Shown here one piece after another: positions 24,510-33,718 of a DNA stretch of 64,000 nt. This DNA is from JBDTSW01 sp963799815 (GTDB lineage: Bacteria > Actinomycetota > Thermoleophilia > Solirubrobacterales > 70-9), in the NCBI GenBank assembly GCA_963799815.1, contig CAWCYG010000004.1, forward strand, positions 1,014,302-1,078,301. The letters run 5' to 3'. The position numbers were made by a program, and so were the translations under genes. The stretch's first letter is position 1; the number at the start of each line of letters is the position of its first letter. Below the pieces are notes generated by a model. It made no database searches, was not told the DNA's origin, and worked only from the letters and a program-made list of their open reading frames with translations.

Positions 24510-27500
24510 TTACGGAACGCCGAGGAAGCCCAGGCTGCGGTTCATCACGTCGTTGCGATCGGCCGCCGTCGCGATCCCCTCGAACCCGAATCCGAAGTAC
24601 AGGGTGTCTTCGGTCGAGGCGATTGCACCCTCCTCGAATCCCAGCGATTCCGTGCGCTCCCAGTCGTTCGGGTTTGGTCCGCTCGATCCCGGTGCGCCCG
24701 GCACGGTCCATCCGTCCATCGGGTCGGCGTCATCCTCGAACGACGTCGTTCCGTCGCCGGTCGAAACGGTGACGTCATCGACGAACGAGCCGATTCCCTG
24801 GATCCCGGCATCGCTCACATACGTGATCGAGAGCTCGATCTCGTCGCCGGCGTAGCCGGACAGGTCGATCTCCCACTCCTCCCAGCCGTCCGAACGGCCC
24901 GTCGCGCCGTTCCACTTGCCGGTTGTGCCCTTGTTCGTGCAGCTCCCATTCGCCTCCTGCGTGATGTAGTGGCGCAGGAACGGGTGGTCGTCGAGCAGGC
25001 CGGCGAACTGGCACGAGAGCCCGACGTTACGCGACGTGTTTCCGTTCTGGTCCTTCAGCGTGGTCCAGTCGTTCTCGCCCGGGTGGTGCGCCTCGATGAT
25101 CACGAAATCCCAGCCCGGTTCCGTGTCGTAGGAGGTCTGGAACGACAGGCTCGCGTCGTCGCCGGGGGTGAGCCCGGTCAGGTCGATCGTGCGCTGGAGG
25201 CGCTTGATCGTGTCGTTCGCGCGCTGGGAGTACATGTAGTTCGTCCCGTCGAACGGCTCGAACGGAGCCGCGCCCTCGCGCACGTACTCGGCGGGGCCAT
25301 CGCTCGCGAACTGCGGATACGTGCCCTCGGGCAGCAGGCTCGACGTGGTCAGGAACGAGGCGGTGTGATCCTGGTTGTCGGCCCCATCGCCACCGGTGAG
25401 CTCCAATTCCGCGCCGGTGTAGGGGGCCTCGACCCCTTCCACGTCGAGGGGCAAATCATCCTCGGTCCCGGCGCCGTCGTTGTAGGTGTAGGCGCCCAGG
25501 TAGTACTGCAGGAAATCGTCCGAGAGCAGCAGACAGCGGGCGTCGACACGAGCGTTGCCGGCGCCGCATGGCTTGTTCGCGATCGGGTCGTAGGCGTAGG
25601 CGAACGCGTACTGGTTGCCGGCGTACTTACCGCTGTAGAGCAGCTTGCCACCCTCGTTGAGGTAGGCGCGCAGCTCGAGCACCTCGTCGTTCGCCAGCCG
25701 CGATGCGTTCCCTGGCACCCCGTCCGCCTCACGGGTGATCACGTCGTCGCCCGTGTACTGGATGACGGCGTCGTAGTGGGCCAAGACGCCCAGCGCGTCC
25801 GGTGCCGTCCGGCCCTCGGCGTCGACGTCGTAGTAGTCCCAGCTGTAGCCGCCGGCGTCGAGGGCATCGGTGTAGTAGGAGAGGTAGATCAGCTCGTTCG
25901 GATCCGTGGACGCCTCCGGCTCGGGAGAGCGGCCCGTGTAGTCCTCGGCCGCGACGACGAGCACGTCGGCGCCGGTCTCGGAGACGGCGTCGTAGGTGAA
26001 GTGCTCGGACTCCTCTCCGCCGCCCTCGAACCAGACCTCGACTGAGTCCCCTGGGTCGGTGCCGGTGACGTTGCCGCGCATCTCGCGGTAGAGCGTGTCG
26101 TACTCATCGCCGTAGCGCTCGCCGCCGTCCCACTCGCTCGTGGAGGCCGTCTGTTCGGCGCCTCCATTGATCGAGTAGTGCAGGGTCACAGCTCCGACGT
26201 CGCGGGCGGCGATGACCTGCACCGTTTGCGGATCGCCATAGGACTTCGCAAAGCGGAAGTCCGAGCTCGGGTTGTGGCGCTTGCTCGGATCGATCTGCGC
26301 CACGTTCAGGTAGAAGGGCTCGACCTCCGTGCCCAGGTGCGAGTCCGGTTCCGACGGATCGTCGGCCGAGCGGGCGAGGTCGAGGGCGAAGGGGAGGTTC
26401 TTCTTGAACTCGCGCTGCACCTTCTCCTCGTTGTCCGGGAAGACGAAGCCGCACGCGGGGCAGCCGCCGGCAAGCTCGGTGGTCCATGCGAGCGCCTCGT
26501 GGTTGGCGGCTGCCCAGTCGGTGAACTCACCGTTGGTGGTGTAGAGCTCAGCGCTCAGGTCCGGGTCATAGGTCTCGATCGCGGGCTCCCTGTCGGTGCC
26601 CGAGTAGGCGACGTACGCGGGGTCGTCCGCGCTGGGCGTCTGCACTTGCCACCCGACCGGATAGAGCAGCAGCTTCGCGTAGGAGTGGTACGAGTTTGTG
26701 AACGCGAAGTCCACCTCGTCGAACAGGCTCATGTCCGCCTGCGTCTCGGGCTCGGACGCCGCCGAGGGCCCGCGGTAGGTTTCAGACGAGGTGAGCGTCT
26801 CGGAACCCTCGTCGTCGTAGTTCCAGTTCTCGGGGTAGTTGCGGTTGAGGTCGACGCCGTCGAAGATCGAGATGCCCGGCTCGCCATCGTTGTCGCGCAG
26901 GTTCTTGCGCCACAGGCGCTCCTCGTCGAACGTGAACTGGTAGCCGTCCGGGTTCAGGACCGGCACGAACCAGAGCTCGCGAGTCGCCACGAAGTCCTCG
27001 ATCTCGCCGCCGTTGTCGGCCTTGTCGAGGACGCGCTCGAGCAGGCGCTTCGTGACCTCAGTCGAGATCCACTCGCGGGCGTGGGTGGTTCCCTGGTAAA
27101 GCACGGAGGGGCGCGAGTTGACCGGGGTCGACGCGACGTCGGCCGTGACCCGCATCGCGATGATCTCGCGGCCATCGGTGCTGGTGCCGATCACCTGGAG
27201 ATCCACGATGTCGGGGTACTGCTCCTCAAGGTCATAGAGCTGCGCCCTGATCCCGTCCTCGGGGTCGTCGTAGTCGTTGTAGACCTTGAAGCCGCCGGCA
27301 GACTGGGCGGCGGCCCGCTCGGAGACGGTGCGGCCCTTGGCGTCGCGAACGAGCTCCAGCTCAATGCCTTCGGCGGCGAGGCGAGCGCGCTCGGCCTCCG
27401 TCAGGACGAGGTCGACCGCGGCCCCGCTGCGGGTGGGCTTCGCGGCGGCGACGTCGTAGCCCTCGGTCGCGAGGTCGCCGACCTGGGCTCTCGGCACCGT

Positions 27501-27611
27501 CGCCCGGTAGGCGTCCAGGCCGAGATCGGACTGGGCGGATGCACCCGGTGGTGCGATCAGGGTCAGGGACGCGAGCGCCGTCCCGATCGTCACCTTCACG
27601 AGCCGCTTCAT
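24510..27611 (-). CDS. Secreted M14-family zinc carboxypeptidase, multidomain
   Basis: 1033 residues, far longer than a typical M14 enzyme. A signal peptide (KRLVKV...GASA, cleavage before QSD) is followed by a prodomain-like region and then the M14 domain (about residues 115-415). The zinc ligands are in GTTHAREW (His, Glu) and TNSYHSY (His), the substrate Arg/Asn in DLNRNYPEN, and the general base is in WTTELAGG. Roughly 600 further residues hold repeated beta-sandwich-like segments with Asp/Gly-rich, Trp and Thr-rich patterns. AGGAGG stands 10 nt upstream of ATG 27611, while the longer frame to 27656 has none. Confidence 0.85.
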   Translation of the reverse strand: MKRLVKVTIGTALASLTLIAPPGASAQSDLGLDAYRATVPRAQVGDLATEGYDVAAAKPTRSGAAVDLVLTEAERARLAAEGIELELVRDAKGRTVSERAAAQSAGGFKVYNDYDDPEDGIRAQLYDLEEQYPDIVDLQVIGTSTDGREIIAMRVTADVASTPVNSRPSVLYQGTTHAREWISTEVTKRLLERVLDKADNGGEIEDFVATRELWFVPVLNPDGYQFTFDEERLWRKNLRDNDGEPGISIFDGVDLNRNYPENWNYDDEGSETLTSSETYRGPSAASEPETQADMSLFDEVDFAFTNSYHSYAKLLLYPVGWQVQTPSADDPAYVAYSGTDREPAIETYDPDLSAELYTTNGEFTDWAAANHEALAWTTELAGGCPACGFVFPDNEEKVQREFKKNLPFALDLARSADDPSEPDSHLGTEVEPFYLNVAQIDPSKRHNPSSDFRFAKSYGDPQTVQVIAARDVGAVTLHYSINGGAEQTASTSEWDGGERYGDEYDTLYREMRGNVTGTDPGDSVEVWFEGGGEESEHFTYDAVSETGADVLVVAAEDYTGRSPEPEASTDPNELIYLSYYTDALDAGGYSWDYYDVDAEGRTAPDALGVLAHYDAVIQYTGDDVITREADGVPGNASRLANDEVLELRAYLNEGGKLLYSGKYAGNQYAFAYAYDPIANKPCGAGNARVDARCLLLSDDFLQYYLGAYTYNDGAGTEDDLPLDVEGVEAPYTGAELELTGGDGADNQDHTASFLTTSSLLPEGTYPQFASDGPAEYVREGAAPFEPFDGTNYMYSQRANDTIKRLQRTIDLTGLTPGDDASLSFQTSYDTEPGWDFVIIEAHHPGENDWTTLKDQNGNTSRNVGLSCQFAGLLDDHPFLRHYITQEANGSCTNKGTTGKWNGATGRSDGWEEWEIDLSGYAGDEIELSITYVSDAGIQGIGSFVDDVTVSTGDGTTSFEDDADPMDGWTVPGAPGSSGPNPNDWERTESLGFEEGAIASTEDTLYFGFGFEGIATAADRNDVMNRSLGFLGVP

Positions 27612-27692
27612 CAAGTCTTGACCTCCTGGCCCAGCAGGTCGCCGGGCGCATCGCATCCCCCCTTAGGCGGCACTATTACATTCTTCAGGGCT

Positions 27693-28913
27693 CTATGGGT
27701 TCACGATGTGGTAGCCGGCGGCGCGCAGCACCTCCACCACGCGCTCCCCGTGCTGCCCACCGCGAATCGAGACGCTCAGCTCGATCCCCGTCTGCCCGAC
27801 GGCGAGGTCGATGCCGTCGCGCACGTGCATCACGTCAATCACGTCCGCTTCCGCCTCCGCCACCAGGTCGAGCAGGCCGGCGAGGCCACCGGGGCGATCA
27901 GGTACGTAGGTCATGAAGCGGATCCTGCGGCCGGCTCTGGTCTCCTCCCGCGCCGCCACAGCTGCGAGGGTGCCGGGATCGACGTTGCCACCGGAGACCA
28001 CGATCGCCGTCGTGCCTTCACCCGCCACATCCGCTGCGCCGTTGAGCACGGCCGCGAGGCCAACGGCGCCGGCTCCTTCGACCACGAGCTTGGAGCGGTT
28101 GATCAGCAGGACCATGGCTGCGGCGATCTCGGCCTCGCTCACCGTCACCACATCGTCGAGCCACCCTGCGACCAGCGGCATGGTGATCTCACCCGGGCCC
28201 TTGATCGCAATCCCGTCCGCGAGGGTGTTGGCGCTGGCCGGAGGCAACGACTCCTCCTCCCGCAGCGCGGCCGCAAACGGGGCGCACGCCTCGGCCTGAA
28301 CCCCAACCACGCGCACCTCCGGGCGGGCCTGTTTCAGGGCGAGCGCGACGCCGCTCGCGAGCCCCCCTCCTCCAACCGGAACGACCGCCACGGCGAGGTC
28401 GGCGACCTGAAGCGCGAGCTCGATTCCCACTCCCGCCTGGCCCGCGATGATGTCGAGGTCGTCGAAGGGATGGATGAACGCCAGCCCTCGCTCCTCCCCG
28501 TGGGCCCGCGCAGCCTCGACGCAGTCGTCCACCGCCGTGCCGCCGAGGTGGACCGTGGCACCGAAGTCCTCCACCGCCGCCACCTTCGACACCGCCGCCC
28601 CGGTAGGCATGAACACCTCACAGGGCAGCCCGCGGTCGCGGGCCGCATAGGCGAGGGATTGCGCGTGGTTGCCGGCGCTTCCGGCAACGACTCCGCGCGC
28701 ATCACCGATGGCCCGCAGCTTGTTGAGCGCTCCGCGGACCTTGAAGGATCCCGTGCGCTGCAGGCTCTCCGCCTTGAGCACGATCTTGCCGCCGCACTGC
28801 TCGGAGATCGAGCGCGCGCTCAGGATCGGCGTCTGGCGCGCCACCTCCGCCGACTCGCGGTGCGCCTGCTCGAGGCGATCGAGCTCAAGCTCCGCTGGCG
28901 GTGAGCCCGGCAC
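27693..28913 (-). CDS. ilvA: Threonine ammonia-lyase (biosynthetic/catabolic, with ACT domain)
   Basis: 406 residues. The PLP lysine is in GSFKVRGA (K58); SAGNHAQSLA, VPVGGGGL and a glycine-rich phosphate cup complete the fold-type II site. The reaction is threonine to 2-oxobutanoate plus ammonia. The C-terminal 75 residues are a single ACT-like regulatory domain (RFMTYVPDRPGGLAGLLDLVAE), as in TdcB/IlvA1-type enzymes, so allosteric control is likely. Start GTG 28913 overlaps the stop of the upstream ridA gene by 1 nt (TAGTG), tying their translation. Confidence 0.88.
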   Translation of the reverse strand: MPGSPPAELELDRLEQAHRESAEVARQTPILSARSISEQCGGKIVLKAESLQRTGSFKVRGALNKLRAIGDARGVVAGSAGNHAQSLAYAARDRGLPCEVFMPTGAAVSKVAAVEDFGATVHLGGTAVDDCVEAARAHGEERGLAFIHPFDDLDIIAGQAGVGIELALQVADLAVAVVPVGGGGLASGVALALKQARPEVRVVGVQAEACAPFAAALREEESLPPASANTLADGIAIKGPGEITMPLVAGWLDDVVTVSEAEIAAAMVLLINRSKLVVEGAGAVGLAAVLNGAADVAGEGTTAIVVSGGNVDPGTLAAVAAREETRAGRRIRFMTYVPDRPGGLAGLLDLVAEAEADVIDVMHVRDGIDLAVGQTGIELSVSIRGGQHGERVVEVLRAAGYHIVNP

Positions 28914-29302
28914 TACTCGATCGCGACGACCGCGTCGATCTCGACCCGCGCGCCCTTTGGCAGCGCGACCACGCCCACGGCGGCGCGCGCCGGGGGGGTC
29001 GACTCGAAGAACTCGGCGTAGGCGTCGTTGATCTCGGCGAAGCCTTCGAGGTTCGTCGTGTAGACCGTGAGGCGCAGGGCGTTGGCGAGCTCGGTCCCAG
29101 CGGCGGCACAGACGGCTTCGAGGTTGGCGAGGGCGCGTCGCGTCTCGCTGGCGAGGCTATCCGCGTCGAGCTCACCCGTCGCCGCGTCGAGCGGGAGCTG
29201 ACCCGAGCAAAAGAGCAGGCCGCCATGGCGCACCGCCTGGCTGTAGGGACCGATCGCCTCCGGGGCCTCGTCCGTCTCGACCTGCGTTCGCTGCGTACTC
29301 AT
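28913..29302 (-). CDS. ridA: RidA-family enamine/imine deaminase
   Basis: 129 residues with the trimeric RidA fold: AIGPYSQAV near residue 16, FCSGQLPLD near 31, a central TNLEGFAEIN block, and PPARAAVGVVALPKGARVEID near the C-terminus, including the Arg that binds the substrate carboxylate. RidA hydrolyses the 2-aminoacrylate and 2-aminocrotonate made by PLP dehydratases such as IlvA. Here ilvA starts at the ridA stop codon, the matching context. GGAGGAGG is 4 nt before ATG 29302. Confidence 0.9.
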   Translation of the reverse strand: MSTQRTQVETDEAPEAIGPYSQAVRHGGLLFCSGQLPLDAATGELDADSLASETRRALANLEAVCAAAGTELANALRLTVYTTNLEGFAEINDAYAEFFESTPPARAAVGVVALPKGARVEIDAVVAIE

Positions 29303-29466
29303 CTGCCTCCTCCGTCGAGTGGGCGACACAGTCTCGCAGGGAGCCTGGTGTGAGCGCCTGCGGCGAGGGGCGAAGGATGCCCAGCTACCCTTTGTGTGCC
29401 CGCTGGGATCCCTCGCCCCCAACCCCGTCGAGCGAATACACCCGCTGGAGGGGCCGAAGGAGCACA

Positions 29467-29676
29467 ATGACTGAGACCATCACCCCAGACCGGGTCGTAA
29501 GCGCCGCGAAGGACCTCGACAAGACCGAGTTCACGCGCGCGGACCTGGCCACCGAGCTGGACGTCAAGAGGCCCGATCTCAAGGACGGCCTCAAGCAGGC
29601 TCGTAAGTCAGGACGCGTGGAGAAGGTCGGCGAGGACGCCGAGGGAACGGGCCTCTTCCGCCTGACCGGTGAGTAG
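29467..29676 (+). CDS. Small winged-helix-like protein
   Basis: 69 residues. Residues 20-60 have a helix-turn-helix spacing (EFTRADLATELDVKRPDLKD) followed by a short beta wing (GRVEKV...GLFRLTG), so a tiny DNA-binding regulator is plausible. GAAGGAG lies before ATG 29467; TACCCT at about 29387 may be the -10. The convergent MFS gene ends 1 bp after it. No family name is assigned. Confidence 0.55.
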   Translation: MTETITPDRVVSAAKDLDKTEFTRADLATELDVKRPDLKDGLKQARKSGRVEKVGEDAEGTGLFRLTGE

Positions 29677-31152
29677 CTAGGCCTCAGAGAGCGCGGGCTC
29701 GCCGGTTTCGGTGACCTGCGTGGCCTCCGGCCCCCCTGACTCGGCCGGGACCGTGCGCACGACCACAAGCGCGACAACAGCCGCGACCGCGATCAGCCCA
29801 GCGCCGATCAGATAGGCGAGGTGATAACCGCCGTTGAGCGCCTCGGACTGGCCTGCGCCTTCCGCCAGGAGGGTGTTCGTCCGCTCGCTCGCCAGGGTGG
29901 CGAGGACGGCCAGCCCGATGGCGCCACCAACCTGCGTCGTCGTGTTGACGAGCCCTGAGGCGAGCCCGGCGTCGCTCGGAGTGGCGCCCGACATCGCGAG
30001 CGTCATGAGCGCCGGAAAGCACGTTCCGGCGCCGGCGCCGAGGAGGACCATCACCGGCAGGATGTCGCGGGCCCAGACACCGTCGACTGGCGCCCTCGCG
30101 AAGAGGGCGAGCCCGGCGCCCGCCAGCACGAGGCCGGTGATCGTGGCGGCCTTCGGGCCGATCCCCATGATCAGCTTCTCGGCGTAGCCGAGGGAGAGAA
30201 CGCCCATGAGGAGACAGGACGGCAGGAACGCGAGGCCCACCTCCAAGGAGGTGTAGCCCAGAATCCCTTGCATGTAGAGCGCGCCGAGGAAGAACATCCC
30301 GAAGAAGCCCACCACCAAGAGGCCCATCACCACGTTGGCGGCGGCGACGTTGCGCGAGCGGAAGAGCCGCAACGGCATCAGGGGGTTCTCAACCCTCGCC
30401 TGGCGCAGCACGAACGCGGCGAGCAGCAAGAGCGCGAGCGACCCCAGGCCCAGCGTGTGCGCCGACGCCCACCCACGCTCGCCGGCCTCGAGCAGCGTGT
30501 AGACGCCGAGCATGAGGCTCGCCGTGATCAAGATGGCGCCGATCCCGTCCGCCCCCGCCTTCATGCCGAGGCCCTCGCGGCCCTCGATCAGCCGAACGGT
30601 CAGGATCGCGATCGCGACGCCAATCGGCGCGTTGATCACGAAGATCCAGTGCCAGTTGATCGCCTCGGTGAGGATGCCGCCGGCCAAAAGGCCGATCGAG
30701 GCGCCCGCCGAGGCGACGAAGCTGAAGACCCCGATGGCCTTTGCCTGTTCCCGCGGCTCGGGGAACATCGTCACGATCATGCCGAGGATCACGGCCGAGG
30801 CGACCGCCCCGCCGGCACCCTGCACGAAGCGAGCGGCGATCAGCACGCCCTGGCTCTGGGCGGCCGCGCAGACCAGCGAGGCGGCCGTGAACACGGCCAG
30901 CCCCGTCAGGAAGACCCGGCGCTGCCCGATCAGGTCACCGAGGCGCCCGGCCAAGAGGAGCAGGCCGCCGAACGCGATCAGATAGGCGTTTACGACCCAG
31001 GCGAGGCTTGACTGCGAGAAGCCCAGATCCTCCTGGATCGTGGGCAGCGCCACGTTCACGATCGTCGCGTCAAGCACGATCATGAGCAGCCCGCCGCAGA
31101 GGACGTAGAGGGCCAGCCAGCGCTTGCGATCGGCTCTCGTATCAGCGGACAC
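29677..31152 (-). CDS. MFS drug-efflux transporter, DHA2 (EmrB/QacA) family
   Basis: 491 residues with about 14 helices. Motif A appears as LAGRLGDLIGQRRVF near residue 65; motif C, the antiporter signature, as AGASIGLLAGGILTEAINW near 150. First-helix ATIVNVALPTIQEDLG is the DHA2 opening. It should export cationic or lipophilic compounds in exchange for protons. AAAGGAG lies 11 nt before GTG 31152. Two VOC genes stand upstream on the same strand, so an efflux plus VOC resistance operon is plausible. Confidence 0.88.
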   Translation of the reverse strand: MSADTRADRKRWLALYVLCGGLLMIVLDATIVNVALPTIQEDLGFSQSSLAWVVNAYLIAFGGLLLLAGRLGDLIGQRRVFLTGLAVFTAASLVCAAAQSQGVLIAARFVQGAGGAVASAVILGMIVTMFPEPREQAKAIGVFSFVASAGASIGLLAGGILTEAINWHWIFVINAPIGVAIAILTVRLIEGREGLGMKAGADGIGAILITASLMLGVYTLLEAGERGWASAHTLGLGSLALLLLAAFVLRQARVENPLMPLRLFRSRNVAAANVVMGLLVVGFFGMFFLGALYMQGILGYTSLEVGLAFLPSCLLMGVLSLGYAEKLIMGIGPKAATITGLVLAGAGLALFARAPVDGVWARDILPVMVLLGAGAGTCFPALMTLAMSGATPSDAGLASGLVNTTTQVGGAIGLAVLATLASERTNTLLAEGAGQSEALNGGYHLAYLIGAGLIAVAAVVALVVVRTVPAESGGPEATQVTETGEPALSEA

Positions 31153-31230
31153 TTTTATTCAGCTCCTTTGGGGTTGCTTCGTCTTGGCCGTCACCGCTAC
31201 GACGGGCGCCGGCGACCGAACTGATCGCTC

Positions 31231-31623
31231 TCAGTCGCCCGGCACCTGCATCACCGAGAGGATGTTGCCCGCTGGGTCCGTGAACCAGGCGATGTTTGGA
31301 CCCTGATTCTGATCGATGCCGCGAAAGATCCCCTTGTCGTCCTGGTCGAAACCCTCGTAGCGCTCGAAGGAGACCCCGCGCTCGGTGAGGCCGTCGACCG
31401 CCCAATCGATGTCATCGACGACGAAGTTCAGGATCGTGTAGACGGCCGGCTCATGGTCGTCCTTCGGATAGATGAAGGTGGTCCTGCCCCCGGCGGTCCG
31501 CAGGGCGATGCCGCCTCCACCCTCGTCGGTTACCTCGATGCCGAGGGTGTCGGCGTAGAACTCCTTCGCCGCGTCGATGTCGGGTACGGAGAAGCCGCTG
31601 ACGGCCTCGGTTTCCTTGAACAT
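31231..31623 (-). CDS. VOC family protein
   Basis: 130 residues: FSVPDIDAAKEFYADTLGI opens module 1, NFVVDDIDWAVDGLTERGV opens module 2, and WFTDPAGNILSVMQ ends the fold with the expected C-terminal motif. The metal ligands are incomplete in module 1 (Ser/Val in place of His), so this may be a binding protein. It lies between another VOC gene and the MFS exporter on the same strand with gaps of 36 and 78 nt, suggesting a resistance-related operon. Confidence 0.78.
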   Translation of the reverse strand: MFKETEAVSGFSVPDIDAAKEFYADTLGIEVTDEGGGGIALRTAGGRTTFIYPKDDHEPAVYTILNFVVDDIDWAVDGLTERGVSFERYEGFDQDDKGIFRGIDQNQGPNIAWFTDPAGNILSVMQVPGD

Positions 31624-31659
31624 GGTTCCTCCTCGTTGTCTTGTCTACGGTTGACATTC

Positions 31660-32019
31660 TCAGTTCTTGCGCTGCCACAGCGCGATCTCGCCCCCGGCAG
31701 GGTCGCCCAGCACGCTGCGCCAGCCCGCCGGGCCCTCGCGTGGATCGACGGCGATGTGGGCGCCGAGGAGCCTCGCGCGGTCGGTGGCCTCGGTGATGTC
31801 GCCGACCTCCACGTAGGGAAGCCAGAGGGCACCGTCGGCCTCCCGCTCAACCACTCCACCCTCGACATCCCCACCTGTCTCGATCGAGGTGTACGCGCCG
31901 CACGGCGAGCGGTAGCGCTGCGGCCGCCACTCGAACAGCCGCGTGTAGAACGCGAGCGCTCGCGGCAGGTTGCCGGTGTGAAGCTCGAGGTGGACGATTG
32001 GATTCGCGGGCCCAGGCAT
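31660..32019 (-). CDS. VOC family protein
   Basis: 119 residues, beginning PIVHLELHTGNLPRALAFYTRLFEW and ending LGDPAGGEIALWQ. The second-module Glu usually conserved as a metal ligand is present at the end (GGEIALW) while the first-module His is at IVHLEL. Such proteins act as lyases, dioxygenases or drug-binding proteins. Alone or with its neighbour it cannot be assigned a substrate. It starts about 90 nt before the divergent sigma-factor gene. Confidence 0.76.
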   Translation of the reverse strand: MPGPANPIVHLELHTGNLPRALAFYTRLFEWRPQRYRSPCGAYTSIETGGDVEGGVVEREADGALWLPYVEVGDITEATDRARLLGAHIAVDPREGPAGWRSVLGDPAGGEIALWQRKN

Positions 32020-32094
32020 TGCGCGTCATCCCTAGGACGGTGTCTGTAGCGGAAACTCATCGGCCGACGATGAGAAACGCGAGCGCGAGCGGTC

Positions 32095-32100
32095 TAACCT
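32095..32100 (+). promoter_or_regulatory. -10 box TAACCT of a near-leaderless promoter
   Basis: TAACCT ends 8 nt before ATG 32109 of the sigma factor. No ribosome-binding site is visible. Confidence 0.45.
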
Positions 32101-32108
32101 GAGACCGG

Positions 32109-33227
32109 ATGGAGCTTGCATCCACAAGCCCGCAGCTACCCGAGCCTCGATTGCTGGAGGCCGCCCGTGACGGGGACGAGGATGCTTTTCGGCTCCTCGT
32201 CGAGCCCCGCCGCGGCGAGCTTCAAGCCCATTGCTACCGCATGCTCGGCTCGCTTCATGACGCCGAGGATGCGCTTCAAGATGCCCTCTTGCGCGCATGG
32301 CGGGGCATCGGGGGCCTTAAGGACCCAGCCTCGCTGAGGGCCTGGCTCTACCGCATCGCCACCAACACCTGCCTCGACCTGATCGGCCGGCGCCCGAAGC
32401 GAGTGCTCCCTGTCGACTATTGCCCGCCCACTGATCCGCAGGAGGGGCCGGGCAAGCCCGTGACGGAGTCGGTGTGGATCGAGCCCTACCCCGACGAGAC
32501 GTTGAATGTCGAGGACGGCTACGCATCGCCCGAGGCTCGGTTCGAGCAGCGGGAGGCAGTCGAGCTCGCCTTCATCGCAGCCCTGCAGAACCTGCCCCCC
32601 AACCAGCGCGCGGTGCTCATCCTGCGCGAGGTCCTGGGCTTCTCGGCGAAGGAGGTGGCGTCCTCGCTCGAGACCACTGTCGCCTCGGTGAACAGCGCGC
32701 TGCAACGTGCCCGAAAGGCCGTCGACGAGCGGCTGCCGGAGCAAAGCCAGCAGGCCACCAGGCGCTCGCTCGGCGACGATCACCTCGGCGAGCTCGTCGA
32801 CTCGTATGTGGACGCCTGGCAGCGCAACGACGTCGAAGCGGTGGTCGCCATGCTCGCCGACGACGCCTCATTTACCATGCCGCCGCTCGCGAGCTGGTTC
32901 GGCGGCAGCCCGCAGGCCCTCGCCGAGTTCCTGCGGCTGGGTCCGCTCACGGGCGAATGGCGCTGGCGGCCCCTGCGGAGCCGGGCGAGCGGGCAAGAGG
33001 CGCTCGCCTTTTACTGCTGGGATCCCGAGGCTGAGGCCTACCTGCCGTTCGCCCTGAACGTGCTTACATTCCGCCGCGAGCGGATCAGCGACGTCACGGC
33101 GTTCGTGACTCGCTCGATCGAGATCAAGGGCTCGGACACCTTCGCCCGCTGGCCCGAGCAGCCGTCCGAGGCCTCGAGGCTCGAGGCGTACTTCGAGCGC
33201 TTCGATCTGCCCCCTCGGCTCGACTGA
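32109..33227 (+). CDS. SigG-like ECF sigma factor with C-terminal SnoaL-like domain
   Basis: 372 residues. Region 2 (residues 15-85) contains LGSLHDAEDALQDALLRAWRG and LYRIATNTCLDLIGRRPKR; region 4 (150-205) contains LPPNQRAVLILREVLGFSAKEVASSL. A linker and a SnoaL-like domain (GELVDSYVDAWQRNDVEAVVAMLADDA) follow, the architecture of SigG-type (TIGR02960/ECF56) factors, in which the C-terminal domain takes the place of an anti-sigma factor. Its target genes cannot be read from sequence. It is followed by a GNAT gene 11 nt later. Confidence 0.85.
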   Translation: MELASTSPQLPEPRLLEAARDGDEDAFRLLVEPRRGELQAHCYRMLGSLHDAEDALQDALLRAWRGIGGLKDPASLRAWLYRIATNTCLDLIGRRPKRVLPVDYCPPTDPQEGPGKPVTESVWIEPYPDETLNVEDGYASPEARFEQREAVELAFIAALQNLPPNQRAVLILREVLGFSAKEVASSLETTVASVNSALQRARKAVDERLPEQSQQATRRSLGDDHLGELVDSYVDAWQRNDVEAVVAMLADDASFTMPPLASWFGGSPQALAEFLRLGPLTGEWRWRPLRSRASGQEALAFYCWDPEAEAYLPFALNVLTFRRERISDVTAFVTRSIEIKGSDTFARWPEQPSEASRLEAYFERFDLPPRLD

Positions 33228-33238
33228 GCACGAGCGAC

Positions 33239-33709
33239 GTGGGCGACAACCACAGAGTGCGGCTCGCGACCGCGGCTGACGCACCGGAGGCGGCGCGCCT
33301 CCTGGACGATTTCAACACGGAGTTCGACGATCCCACGCCGGGCGTCCCGTTCCTCACCAAGCGCCTCGCGGCTCTCCTCGACGATGGCGAGCTCACGGTC
33401 TTGCTCGGAGGTGGCACCCCGCCGACCGGCTTCGCGAGCCTGCGCTTTCGCCAGGCCACCACGGCGGAGGGCCTCGACGCCTATTTGGAGGAGCTCTATG
33501 TCGCGCCGGATCGTCGCGGACAGGGACTGGGTCGCGCCCTACTCGAGGCTGCGATGGAGACGGCGAGGGGCGCGGGGGCGGTCTGGATCGAGCTCGCGAC
33601 CGCTGAGGAGGACACGGCTGCGAGACGCCTCTATGAGAGCGTTGGGTTCACCAACTTCGAGCACCCGCCGGACCGCGAGCAGATGCTCTTCTACGAGCGG
33701 GCCCTCTAG
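33239..33709 (+). CDS. GNAT-family N-acetyltransferase
   Basis: 156 residues. The acetyl-CoA site QGLGRALLEA follows the strand YVAPDRR, and EEDTAARRLYESVGFTNFE is the terminal GNAT block. Substrate unknown. GTG 33239 follows the sigma gene stop by 11 nt, and the WS/DGAT gene starts 9 nt after its stop, so the three may share an mRNA. The N-terminal RLATAADAPEAARLLDDFN resembles aminoglycoside-type and small-molecule acetyltransferases. Confidence 0.8.
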   Translation: MGDNHRVRLATAADAPEAARLLDDFNTEFDDPTPGVPFLTKRLAALLDDGELTVLLGGGTPPTGFASLRFRQATTAEGLDAYLEELYVAPDRRGQGLGRALLEAAMETARGAGAVWIELATAEEDTAARRLYESVGFTNFEHPPDREQMLFYERAL

Positions 33710-33718
33710 CCGCAGAAG

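Noticed and set aside
26178..28904. Open frame of 908 codons on the plus strand
   Set aside because: It runs antisense to the carboxypeptidase and ilvA genes; its Arg/Val/Gly-rich composition is what GC-rich antisense frames give, and no family motif is seen.
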